This document shows, piece after piece, positions 15,063 to 22,886 of a stretch of 34,402 nt of DNA (the stretch's first letter is position 1; each line of letters starts with the position of its first letter). The position numbers and the translations under genes are program-made. The DNA comes from Burkholderiales bacterium (lineage in GTDB: Bacteria > Pseudomonadota > Gammaproteobacteria > Burkholderiales > Casimicrobiaceae). The notes beneath the pieces were generated by a model that was not told the DNA's origin, made no database searches, and worked only from the letters and a program-made list of their open reading frames with translations. The DNA lies in NCBI GenBank assembly GCA_020852555.1, contig JADZAQ010000228.1:1-34402 (forward strand), written 5' to 3'.

Positions 15063-18000
15063 TCGGCCCGAACCTGTCGGCGTGGTCGCTCAAGCGGCCG
15101 TCGCTGATCGTCTTCCTGATGATCGTCGTGGTGGCCGCGGGCGTGCTCGCGTTCAAGAATCTGGGGCGCGACGAGGATGCGCCCTTCACCGTGCGCACGA
15201 TGATCGTCGCCGCCGGCTGGCCGGGCGCCACCGTCGAGGAGATGACCTCGCAGGTGACCGAGCGGCTCGAGCGCACGCTGCAGGAGACGCACAAGTTCGA
15301 CGCGATCAGGAGCTACACCACGGCGGGGCAGACGACCATCTTCGTTGACCTCGACGAGACGACGGCGACCAAGGACATCCCCGACGTGTGGTATCGCGTC
15401 CGCCGCAACATCGGCGACATGCGGCTCACGCTGCCGCAGGGGGTGATCGGTCCGTTCTTCAACGACGACTTCGGCGACACCTTCGGCATCATCTACGGCT
15501 TCACCGCCGACGGTTTCAACTTCCGCGAGCTGCGCGACTACGTCGAGGCGGCGCGTTCGAAGATCCTGCAGGTGCCCGACGTCGCCAAGGTGGAGATCCT
15601 GGGCGCGCAGGACGAGCGCATCTTCATCGAGTTCTCGGCGGCCACCCTCGCGAGCCTGCGCCTCGACTACGGGCAGATCGTCGCCACCCTGCAGGCGCAG
15701 AACGTGCTGCGCCCCGCCGGCGTCATCCAGACCGACCAGGAGCGCGTGTACCTGCGGGTGACCGGCGCCTTCGACAACGAGAAGGACATCGAGAACGTCA
15801 GCATCGCCTCCGGCGACCGCACCTACCGCCTGGGCGACATCGCCCGGGTGTACCGCGGCGTCGTCGATCCGCCCACGCCGATGTTTCGCGTCAACGGCAA
15901 GCCGGCGATCGGCCTCGCCATCGCGATGCGCGACCGGGGCGACATCCTGGCGCTCGGTCACAACATCCGCGAGGCGATGGCCGACATCAAGGCCGCGCTG
16001 CCGGTCGGCATCGAGCCCGTCATGGTCGCCGACCAGTCGCAGATCGTCGACCACGCGATCAACGACTTCCTGGTCTCCCTGTATCAGGCGATCGCGATCA
16101 TCCTCGTCTGCAGCTTCTTGAGCCTCGGCGTGCGGCCGGGGATCATCGTCGCGCTCGCCATCCCGATCACGCTGGCGCTCGTCTTCGCGGTGATGGACAT
16201 CCGGCACATCAACCTGCAGCGGGTGTCGCTCGGCGCGCTGATCATCGCGCTCACGCTGCTGGTCGACGACGCCATGACCACCGTCGACGCCATGCTGCGC
16301 CGTTTGAAGGCCGGCGACAGCAAGGACGAGGCGGCATCGTATGCGTACAAGGCGCTCGCCGCGCCGATGCTCATCGGAACGCTCATCACCATCGCGAGCT
16401 TCGTGCCGGTGGGCTTCGCGCCGGGCGGGGCGAGCGAGGTGCTCTCGTCGCTCTTCTCGGTGGTGGCGATCTCGCTCGTCGCATCCTGGCTCGTTGCCGT
16501 CATCGTCGGACCGATCCTCGGCAAGGCGATCCTCAAGGTGCCCGAGGGCGGCGCCGATGCGAAGCCGTCGAAACTCGTGTCGGCGTACGCGGCGTTCCTC
16601 GGCGCGGCGATCCGCTTCCGCTGGGTGACGATCGGGCTCACCATCGCCGTCTTCGTGGCGGCGCTGTACATGCTGCAGTTCGTGCCGCGGCAGTTCTTCC
16701 CGTCGTCGGACCGCCCGGAACTCCTCGTCGACCTCACGCTACGCCAGAACGCGTCGATCTACGCGAGCGAAGCGACCGCCAAGCGCGTCGAGGCGCTGCT
16801 CGACGGGAATCCCGATGTCGAGCGCTACAGCACCTACGTCGGCCGGGGTGCCATCCGCTTCTACCTGCCGCTGTCGGTGCACCTCGCCAATCCGTTCTTC
16901 TCGCAGATCGTGGTGATCGCCAAGAGCATCGAGGCGCGCGACCGCCTGCAGGCGAAGCTGCAGGGGATCCTCGCGGTGGACTTTCCCGACGTCGTCGCAC
17001 GCGTGTCGTCACTCGAGATGGGCCCGCCGGTCGGCTGGCCGGTCCAGTACCGCGTGACCGGGCCCGATATCGAGGAAGTGCGGCGCATCGCGCAGGACGT
17101 GGCGCAGATCATGGGTGCCGACGCGCGGGTGAGCAACGTCAACTTCGACTGGATGGAGCCGGCGCGCCAGGTGCGCGTGCAGATCGACCAGGACCAGGCG
17201 CGGCGCCTGGGCGTGAGCTCGCGCGCCATCGCCGCGGTGCTCAACGCCGCGGTCACCGGCTCGCCGATCACGCAGGTGCGCGACGACATCTACCTCGTCA
17301 ACGTCATCGCCCGCTCGACCCCCGACGAGCGCGTGTCCTTCGAGTCGCTGGCCTCGCTCGCCGTGCCGACCCCGGCCGGACGCATGATCCCGCTGTCGCA
17401 GTTCGCGCGCTTCTCCGAGGAGCAGGAGTTCCCGCTCGTCTGGCGCCGCGACCGGGTGCCCACGCTCACCGTGCGCTCCGACGTCGTGCACGGCGTGCTG
17501 CCCGAGGCGGTGGTGAATGCCATGAAGCCGGCGATCGACGCGTACAACGCGAAGCTCCCCCGGCCGTACCGGATCGAGATCGGTGGCACCTACGAGAGCA
17601 GCAACGACTCGTCGGCGAACGTGTTCTCGGTCGTGCCGATCATGATCCTGCTGATGCTCACCTTCATGATGCTCCTGCTGGTGAGCTTCCGGCGGATGGC
17701 GATGGTGCTGTTCATCCTGCCGCTGGGCCTCATCGGTGTCGTCGCCGCGCTGCTCGTCTTCCAGCGGCCGCTGGGGTTCGTGGCGATCCTCGGCATCCTC
17801 GCCTTGATCGGCATGATCGCCAAGAATGCGGTGATCCTCATCGTCTCGATCGAGGCCGAGCGCGAGGCGGGCAAGGGTGTGGTCGATGCGGTGTTCGCGG
17901 CGGCCAAGGATCGCCTGACGCCGCTGGTGCTGACCGCGATCTCGACCGTGTTGGGGTTGATCCCGATCGCGCCGACGATCTTCTGGGGACCGATGGCGTT

Positions 18001-18127
18001 CGCGATCATGGGCGGGTTGCTCGTGGCCTCGCTGCTCACGCTGATCCTGCTGCCGACGCTGTACGTGGCGGTGTTCGGGCGCGAGGATCGCCCGCGACCA
18101 CCGGCGGTGACGCCGGCGGCGCCCTGA
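15059..18127 (+). CDS. RND multidrug/solute efflux transporter (AcrB-type)
   Basis: A 1022-residue RND permease with the standard 12-TM, two-periplasmic-loop layout; it starts at GTG 15059 overlapping the adaptor stop. N-terminal NLSAWSLKRPSLIVFLMI and the FKNLGRDEDAPFTVRTM segment are typical of the subgroup close to AcrB/MdtB. The proton-relay residues are present: Asp403-Asp404 in LLVDDAMTTVDAM (TM4) and Lys922 in GMIAKNAVILIV (TM10). It should act as a proton-driven trimer exporting amphiphilic compounds through the adaptor and an outer-membrane channel. The next gene starts 15 bases later and leads into the Mrp-like module, so pump and cation antiporter are probably co-transcribed. The export substrate is not predictable. 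The call is secure. Confidence 0.95.
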   Translation: MIGPNLSAWSLKRPSLIVFLMIVVVAAGVLAFKNLGRDEDAPFTVRTMIVAAGWPGATVEEMTSQVTERLERTLQETHKFDAIRSYTTAGQTTIFVDLDETTATKDIPDVWYRVRRNIGDMRLTLPQGVIGPFFNDDFGDTFGIIYGFTADGFNFRELRDYVEAARSKILQVPDVAKVEILGAQDERIFIEFSAATLASLRLDYGQIVATLQAQNVLRPAGVIQTDQERVYLRVTGAFDNEKDIENVSIASGDRTYRLGDIARVYRGVVDPPTPMFRVNGKPAIGLAIAMRDRGDILALGHNIREAMADIKAALPVGIEPVMVADQSQIVDHAINDFLVSLYQAIAIILVCSFLSLGVRPGIIVALAIPITLALVFAVMDIRHINLQRVSLGALIIALTLLVDDAMTTVDAMLRRLKAGDSKDEAASYAYKALAAPMLIGTLITIASFVPVGFAPGGASEVLSSLFSVVAISLVASWLVAVIVGPILGKAILKVPEGGADAKPSKLVSAYAAFLGAAIRFRWVTIGLTIAVFVAALYMLQFVPRQFFPSSDRPELLVDLTLRQNASIYASEATAKRVEALLDGNPDVERYSTYVGRGAIRFYLPLSVHLANPFFSQIVVIAKSIEARDRLQAKLQGILAVDFPDVVARVSSLEMGPPVGWPVQYRVTGPDIEEVRRIAQDVAQIMGADARVSNVNFDWMEPARQVRVQIDQDQARRLGVSSRAIAAVLNAAVTGSPITQVRDDIYLVNVIARSTPDERVSFESLASLAVPTPAGRMIPLSQFARFSEEQEFPLVWRRDRVPTLTVRSDVVHGVLPEAVVNAMKPAIDAYNAKLPRPYRIEIGGTYESSNDSSANVFSVVPIMILLMLTFMMLLLVSFRRMAMVLFILPLGLIGVVAALLVFQRPLGFVAILGILALIGMIAKNAVILIVSIEAEREAGKGVVDAVFAAAKDRLTPLVLTAISTVLGLIPIAPTIFWGPMAFAIMGGLLVASLLTLILLPTLYVAVFGREDRPRPPAVTPAAP

Positions 18128-18142
18128 CCGACCGGTTCCGGC

Positions 18143-18709
18143 ATGGCAGCGCCGGTGGCGGAGAGCGTTCTCGAGCTGCAGGTCGGGCAGCTGCGGCAGC
18201 TCTTCAACGCCATGGATCCGGCGCCATTTCGCGAGCGCGACCTCGATCCCAACGCCGAAGCGTACATCGTCGATTGGGCCCACGAGGTCGATCGCCGCTC
18301 GCCGCTCGCGCTCGACGTCAACCTCACGCAGGAGGCCGCCACCGACGAGGGCCGGGGGTTGCTGCGCGACGCGATCCACACGTACTTTCGCGAGCGCGCG
18401 GCGAGCAAGCGTCGCGAGTTGAAACGCCGCTTCCGCCACGGCCGCCTGAGCCTCGTGATCGGCTTGGCCTTCGCCGGCGCGGCGATCCTCGCCGGCGAGT
18501 TCCTGGCGGGCTTCGCGAGCGAGGAGCGCTACAAGATCGTCATCACCGAAACGTTCGTGATCGGCGGCTGGGTGGCGCTGTGGGAGCCGATCCAGATCTT
18601 CCTCTACGACTGGTGGCCGATCCGCGGCGAGGCGAAGCTCTTCGACCGGCTCGCGGCGATGCGCGTCGACGTGACCGGTACCCCGGCCGCCATGGGAGGC
18701 GTCGCATGA
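18143..18709 (+). CDS. Unrecognised two-TM membrane protein linking RND and Mrp-like genes
   Basis: A 188-residue protein that I do not assign to a named family. Residues 1-100 are hydrophilic and highly charged, with a helical look (LELQVGQLRQLFNAMDPAPF, NAEAYIVDWAHEVDRRSPLA, a basic SKRRELKRRFRHGR just before the membrane). Two membrane segments follow at about 102-124 and 133-155, then WEPIQIFLYDWWPIRGEAKL and an amphipathic end. Both termini are probably cytoplasmic. It starts 15 bases after the RND gene and its stop overlaps the mnhE-like start (ATGA, 18706-18709). This tight packing suggests a work partner of the antiporter or the pump. GC-rich codon use matches the neighbours, so it is no recent import. 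Function unknown. Confidence 0.8.
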   Translation: MAAPVAESVLELQVGQLRQLFNAMDPAPFRERDLDPNAEAYIVDWAHEVDRRSPLALDVNLTQEAATDEGRGLLRDAIHTYFRERAASKRRELKRRFRHGRLSLVIGLAFAGAAILAGEFLAGFASEERYKIVITETFVIGGWVALWEPIQIFLYDWWPIRGEAKLFDRLAAMRVDVTGTPAAMGGVA

Positions 18710-19200
18710 GCCGGCCCCCTTCGCGGCTCGCGCTCGCGCGCGGCGCCGCCTTCTTCCTGCTCTGGCTCGTGCTGCTGCAAAGCGTCAAGCTGGCCGACCT
18801 CGCCGTCGGGTTCGTCGCCGCCGTCGCGGCCACGTGGACGAGCCTGCGGCTCCTCCCGCCGGGTGCGGGCGAGGTGCGCCTGGGGCCGCTCCTCATCCAG
18901 TTGCCGCGCTTCGTGTGGCAGTCGGTCGTCGCCGGAATCGACGTCGCGCGCCGTGCGTTCTCGCCTGGCCCGCGACTCGACGCCGGGTTCGTCGTCTACC
19001 GCACGCGCCTGCCGCGTGGCCACGCCCGCAACAACTACGCGACGATGATGAGTCTCCTGCCCGGGACGCTGCCCTGCGCCGACGATGCCGACAGCATCGA
19101 ATTCCACTGCCTCGACGTTTCGCAGCCGGTCGCCGACGACCTCGCGCGCGAGGAGGCGCGTCTCGCCTCCGTGCTCATCCCCGGAGTGCGTCGTGGCTGA
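18706..19200 (+). CDS. mnhE: Mrp/Mbh antiporter subunit E (MnhE/MbhA-like)
   Basis: A 164-residue subunit with N-terminal membrane helices (about 11-45) and a soluble C-terminal part. Family marks are FVWQSVVAGIDVARRAF, VVYRTRLP, the NNYATMMSLLPGTLPC motif equivalent to the SLTPGT region of MrpE, and EFHCLDVSQP close to the end. ATG 18706 overlaps the stop of the 188-residue protein gene; the 3' end overlaps the next gene by eight bases. In Mrp complexes MrpE is a membrane subunit at the periphery of the assembly and is needed for full activity. First of six consecutive module genes. Confidence 0.87.
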   Translation: MSRPPSRLALARGAAFFLLWLVLLQSVKLADLAVGFVAAVAATWTSLRLLPPGAGEVRLGPLLIQLPRFVWQSVVAGIDVARRAFSPGPRLDAGFVVYRTRLPRGHARNNYATMMSLLPGTLPCADDADSIEFHCLDVSQPVADDLAREEARLASVLIPGVRRG

Positions 19201-19474
19201 ATACCTCCTCGCGGCCGCGGCGCTGGTCGTCGTCCTGGTGGCGATCGGCCTGGTGCGCGTGCTGGGCGGCGCGTCGGATGCGAGCCGGCTGATGGCGGTA
19301 CAGCTCCTGGGCAGCGGCGGCATCGCGGCGCTCGTGCTGCTCGCCGTCGCCTACCGCGAGTTCGCGATCCTCGACGTCGCGCTGACGCTGGCCGTGTTCG
19401 CGGCCTTCGCGTCGATCGCCTTCGTGAAGTTCGCGCCGGACGTGGCGACGCGCTCCGACACGCCCTCCGAATAG
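19193..19474 (+). CDS. mnhF: Mrp/Mbh antiporter subunit F (MnhF/MbhB-like)
   Basis: A 93-residue three-helix membrane protein starting at GTG 19193, inside the end of mnhE. Size and helix layout match MrpF: TM1 EYLLAAAALVVVLVAIGLVRV, a short loop with the Arg/Asp-bearing GGASDASRLMAVQLLGSGG, TM2, and the conserved DVALTLAVFAAFASIAFVKF in TM3. The eight-base overlap with mnhE indicates translational coupling. It is a structural part of the cation/proton antiporter membrane module. Confidence 0.86.
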   Translation: MAEYLLAAAALVVVLVAIGLVRVLGGASDASRLMAVQLLGSGGIAALVLLAVAYREFAILDVALTLAVFAAFASIAFVKFAPDVATRSDTPSE

Positions 19475-19484
19475 GCGCCGCGCC

Positions 19485-19787
19485 GTGGATCTCGCCACGC
19501 TCGTGAACCTCGCGACCTACGGGCTCGTCGGGCTGGGCGTGTTCTTCTACCTCGCCGGGACCGTCGGGCTGCTGCGCTTCCCGGATACGCTCACCCGCCT
19601 GCACGCGCTCACCAAGGCCGACAACCTCGGCCTCGGGCTCATCGTGCTGGGCCTCCTGCCGCACGTCGGTGGCGCCGCCAACGTCGCCAAGCTCCTCGTG
19701 ATCTGGCTCCTCGTCATGCTGTCGAGCGCGGATGCCGGGCAGCTCGTCGCGCGCGTCGCCCGCCGCGTGCTGAAGCAGCGACGCTGA
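19485..19787 (+). CDS. mnhG: Mrp/Mbh antiporter subunit G (MnhG/MbhC-like)
   Basis: A 100-residue three-helix protein starting at GTG 19485, ten bases after mnhF. The characteristic MrpG signature GTVGLLRFPDTLTRLHALTKADNLG is present, with membrane helices on both sides (GLVGLGVFFYLAG and GLGLIVLGLLPH / KLLVIWLLVMLSS). It ends with a basic tail RVARRVLKQRR. A membrane subunit of the antiporter module in the E-F-G order. Confidence 0.9.
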   Translation: MDLATLVNLATYGLVGLGVFFYLAGTVGLLRFPDTLTRLHALTKADNLGLGLIVLGLLPHVGGAANVAKLLVIWLLVMLSSADAGQLVARVARRVLKQRR

Positions 19788-19809
19788 TCGCGGCCCCTTC
19801 GCGACGATC

Positions 19810-20760
19810 ATGGATACCGGGCTCTTCTCTGCCGCGCCGGCGCTGCTGATCCTGGGCCTGGGCGCCTACGCGATCTTCGCCCGCGATGTCTTCCCGGCGC
19901 TGCTGGGCTTCGTCGCCTACGGCCTCATGCTGACGCTCGCCTGGGTGCAGTTGGGCGGTGTCGACATCGCGCTGACCGAGGCGGCCATCGGCGGCGGCTT
20001 CACGAGCCTGCTGCTCGTGCGTGCGGCGGCACGCCTGCGCGCCTCGCGTATCGAATCGGCGGCGGTGCACGTCGGCGGGGTGACGCGGCTCGGCGCGGCT
20101 CTCGGCGCCACCGGCGTCGCGCTGGCGCTCGCCGCGGCCGTGCTGACGCTGCCCGAACTCCCGCTGACCCTGGCGCCGGAGGCCATGGCGAAGCTGCCGG
20201 CCACCGGGGTGGGCAACCCGATCACCGGCGTGCTGCTCGCGTTCCGCGCGATCGATACGCTGCTCGAGGCAATCGTGCTCCTGCTCGCACTCATCGGCGT
20301 GTGGTCGCTCGCTCCGGACCGGGTGTGGGGAGGACGTCCCGGTCCGCGCTACGACGCCGATCCCGACGGCATCCTTACCTTCATCGCGCGCGTGTTGCCG
20401 CCGATCGGGGTCGTCGTGGGTATTTACGTTTTCTGGGTGGGCGCGGACGACCCGGGCGGCAAGTTCCAGGGCGCGACGATCGTCGCGGCCATGTGGCTCC
20501 TGGCGCTCCTCGCCGGGCTCGTCGATGCCCCGCCGGTGAGCCGGCGCAGCGTACGCACGCTGCTCGTGGCCGGGCCGCTGGTGTTCATCGCGATCGGCAT
20601 CGTCGGTGCGGTGCGTGCCGGCGCGTTCCTCGCCTACCCTGAAGGTTGGTCGAAGCCGCTCATCCTGGTGGTCGAGTTCGCGCTGATGCCGTCGCTCGCG
20701 CTGACGCTGGCGCTCGTGATGGCCGGCCCTCCCGAGCGGCCTGATGGTCCGGGGTCGTGA
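19810..20760 (+). CDS. Fused antiporter subunit: MbhD (DUF4040) + MbhE + MnhB domains
   Basis: A 316-residue polytopic protein joining three modules. Residues 1-80 are DUF4040/MbhD-like, with GGVDIALTEAAIGGG bearing Asp52 and Glu57. Residues about 130-175 are MbhE-like (NPITGVLLAFRAIDTLLEAI, with Arg146, Asp149 and Glu153). Residues about 188-310 are MnhB-like (LTFIARVLPPIGVVVGIYVF, then ADDPGGKFQGATIVAAMW in place of the usual PGGGFIGG). In classical Mrp the first two modules are the C-terminal part of the large MrpA; here they are detached from any NuoL-like domain and fused to MrpB. The 3' end overlaps mnhC (GTGA). This domain set is what Mbh complexes encode as separate D, E and F subunits. 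Fusion and domain order are read directly. Confidence 0.86.
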   Translation: MDTGLFSAAPALLILGLGAYAIFARDVFPALLGFVAYGLMLTLAWVQLGGVDIALTEAAIGGGFTSLLLVRAAARLRASRIESAAVHVGGVTRLGAALGATGVALALAAAVLTLPELPLTLAPEAMAKLPATGVGNPITGVLLAFRAIDTLLEAIVLLLALIGVWSLAPDRVWGGRPGPRYDADPDGILTFIARVLPPIGVVVGIYVFWVGADDPGGKFQGATIVAAMWLLALLAGLVDAPPVSRRSVRTLLVAGPLVFIAIGIVGAVRAGAFLAYPEGWSKPLILVVEFALMPSLALTLALVMAGPPERPDGPGS

Positions 20761-21137
20761 TGAACGCGATCACCATCTACGGCCTTACCGCGGCGGCGCT
20801 CATCGGCGTCGGGCTGTACGGCTTCATCGTGCATCCGCAGCCACTGCGCAAGCTGGTCGCCTTCAACGTCGTCGGCAGCGGCGTCTTCCTGCTCTTCGGC
20901 GTGATCGCGCGCCGCGGCGCGGCCGCCGGCCTGGGGGGCGATCCGGTGCCGCAGGCGCTGCTCATCACCGGCATCGTCGTCGCGTTCTCGGCGACCGCGC
21001 TCGCGGTGACCGTGCTCCTGCGCTTGCAGGAGGAGACCGGGTCGACCACGCTCGCCTCGCCCCCACCCGCCGGGGACGGCGTCACCGCCGGCGCAGTCTC
21101 ACCGCCCGGCGCACCCGAGCCGAACGCCCGCGCATGA
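20757..21137 (+). CDS. mnhC: Mrp/Mbh antiporter subunit C (NuoK-like, MnhC/MbhG)
   Basis: A 126-residue NuoK-type subunit with three helices in the first about 92 residues (ITIYGLTAAALIGVGLYGFI, LVAFNVVGSGVFLLFGVI, QALLITGIVVAFSATALAV). The family segment DPVPQALLITGIVVAFSATA is conserved. GTG 20757 or ATG 20760 could be the start; both overlap the preceding stop. A Pro/Gly/Ala-rich tail of about 30 residues is extra. The ATGA overlap at the 3' end couples it to the D subunit. It forms part of the ion path next to the NuoM/NuoL-like subunit. Confidence 0.88.
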   Translation: MMNAITIYGLTAAALIGVGLYGFIVHPQPLRKLVAFNVVGSGVFLLFGVIARRGAAAGLGGDPVPQALLITGIVVAFSATALAVTVLLRLQEETGSTTLASPPPAGDGVTAGAVSPPGAPEPNARA

Positions 21138-22873
21138 CGCCCGCCGCTGGGGTCGCCGCCGACGGTCTGCTTCCGGCCGCCGTCATCGTGCCGTTTGCCG
21201 GCATGCTCTTCGCGCTCGTACTCGGTGGACGGCGGGCGGTATGGGTGGCCGCGGCGACCATCGCGGCCGGTGGCGCCATCGCCGTGGTGATCGCGCGCCA
21301 GTGGTGGGCGATACAGGGGACTCTCACCTACTTCTTGGGGGGCTGGGCACCGCCGTTGGGCATCGCGCTGCGCGCCGACGGGCCGGCGGTGGCGATGATG
21401 GCGGGCATCGCCGTGGTGATCGCGGGCATCGCGGTCTATGCACGCGCCGACTTCGGCGCGCCGGCGGGCGCGCGCGAAACGCGCTCGTCACTCGTCTACT
21501 GGCTGCTGCTGCTGTCGATCTTCGCCTCGCTCAACCTCGCGTTCCTGAGCGGCGACCTCTTCACGCTGTACGTCGCACTCGAGCTCCTCACCTTCTCGGC
21601 GGTGCCGCTCGTCTGCCTCGACGGCAAGGGCGAGACGCTGCGCGCCGCGCTGCGCTATCTCGTGTTCGCGCTGGCCGGCTCGATCTTCTACCTGCTGGGT
21701 GCGGTGCTCCTCTACGGCGCGTTCGGCACGCTCGACATCGCGCTCCTCGCCGCACGCATGCAACCGGGATCGACGCCGTGGTTGGCGCTCGCGATGATGA
21801 CGGCGGGGCTCCTCGCCAAGACGGCGCTCTTCCCGTTGCACCTGTGGCTGCCGCCGGCCCACGCCGGCGCACCGCCGGCGGCCAGCGCGATCCTCTCCGC
21901 ACTCGTCGTGAAAGGCTCGTGGTTCATCGTCATCCGCCTGTGGTTCGACGTGGCGCCGGCGCTCGCCGGCCCCGCCGCGGCGCAGCTCCTGGGCAGCCTC
22001 GGCGCAGCGGCGATCGTCGTCGGCAGCGTGCTCGCGCTGCGCCAGGAGCGCTTGAAACTCCTCGTCGCGTACTCGACGCTGGCGCAGATCGGCTATCTCT
22101 TCCTCATGTTCCCGCTGGGGTACGACGCCTCCGGCGCGTTCGTCCGCGGCGGTGCGCTCGACGCCGGCGTCTTGCAGGCGCTCGCACACGCGACCGCCAA
22201 GGCCGCGATGTTCATGGCGGCGGGACTCCTGTACAAGGCGTACGGCCACGATCGCCTCGGCGAGCTCACCGGCGCCGGGCGCGCGATGCCCGTCACCGTC
22301 CTCGCTTTCGTCGTCGGTGGTGTCGCGCTGATGGGCGTGCTGCCGAGCGGCGCGTACCTCGCGAAGAAGCTGCTGCTGGCGAGTGCCGCGGCGAGCGCGC
22401 AATGGTGGTGGGACGTCGTGCTCACCGCCGGCGGCTTCCTCACCGCGAGCTACGTCGTGCTGGTGACGGTGCGCGCGCTGCGCCGCCCGCCCGCCGACGC
22501 CACGCCGCCGGCGGCGGTGCCGCGCTCGCAGGAGCTCGCCGCGCTCACGCTCGCGCTGTGCTCGTTCGCGCTGGCCTGGGTCGCGGTTGCCGGGCCGCTG
22601 CCGGCGTCCCTCGTGAAGAACCCGCTCGCGCCAAGCGAATTCGCTTGGTTGATGACGACGGTCGTGGTCGGCGCGCTGCTCGCGCTCGGCTTCGCGCGCG
22701 AGGCGCCGTTCGCAGCGGGTGCCGGTGCGGTGCGTGCGCTACGCGCGGTCTGCGCCCCGGTGGGTCGCGCGCTGGAAGCGATCGACTACGCGCTGCGCGG
22801 CTGGTCGGTGGCGAGCTTGTCGCTCGTCCTCGTGACCCTCGCGTTCGCGCTGCTCATGCGCACGCACGGATAG
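21134..22873 (+). CDS. mnhD: Mrp/Mbh antiporter subunit D (NuoL/M-type proton-translocating, MnhD/MbhH)
   Basis: A 579-residue polytopic protein of the Proton_antipo_M family, homologous to complex I NuoL/M/N. ATG 21134 overlaps the mnhC stop. Key pump residues are visible: Glu150 in TLYVALELLTFSAVP (TM5), Lys229 in GLLAKTALFPLHLWLP (TM7), PAHAGAPPAASAILSALVVK with Lys260, and HATAKAAMFMAAG farther on. It is the only NuoL/M-like subunit in the cluster; classical Mrp has two (MrpA and MrpD). The C-terminal about 100 residues are a variable Ala-rich membrane part. It is the last gene of the long plus-strand run and meets the minus-strand patatin gene after 13 bases. Confidence 0.9.
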   Translation: MTPAAGVAADGLLPAAVIVPFAGMLFALVLGGRRAVWVAAATIAAGGAIAVVIARQWWAIQGTLTYFLGGWAPPLGIALRADGPAVAMMAGIAVVIAGIAVYARADFGAPAGARETRSSLVYWLLLLSIFASLNLAFLSGDLFTLYVALELLTFSAVPLVCLDGKGETLRAALRYLVFALAGSIFYLLGAVLLYGAFGTLDIALLAARMQPGSTPWLALAMMTAGLLAKTALFPLHLWLPPAHAGAPPAASAILSALVVKGSWFIVIRLWFDVAPALAGPAAAQLLGSLGAAAIVVGSVLALRQERLKLLVAYSTLAQIGYLFLMFPLGYDASGAFVRGGALDAGVLQALAHATAKAAMFMAAGLLYKAYGHDRLGELTGAGRAMPVTVLAFVVGGVALMGVLPSGAYLAKKLLLASAAASAQWWWDVVLTAGGFLTASYVVLVTVRALRRPPADATPPAAVPRSQELAALTLALCSFALAWVAVAGPLPASLVKNPLAPSEFAWLMTTVVVGALLALGFAREAPFAAGAGAVRALRAVCAPVGRALEAIDYALRGWSVASLSLVLVTLAFALLMRTHG

Positions 22874-22886
22874 CGCACGGGGTACA

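Noticed and set aside
14165-16207. 680-residue minus-strand frame opposite the RND adaptor and pump
   Set aside because: Antisense to two certain genes with no recognisable motif.
15388-18705. Upstream part of a long plus-strand frame ending in mnhE
   Set aside because: Within the RND gene it is a shifted shadow frame; only the part from ATG 18706 shows family similarity. It is not a fusion protein.
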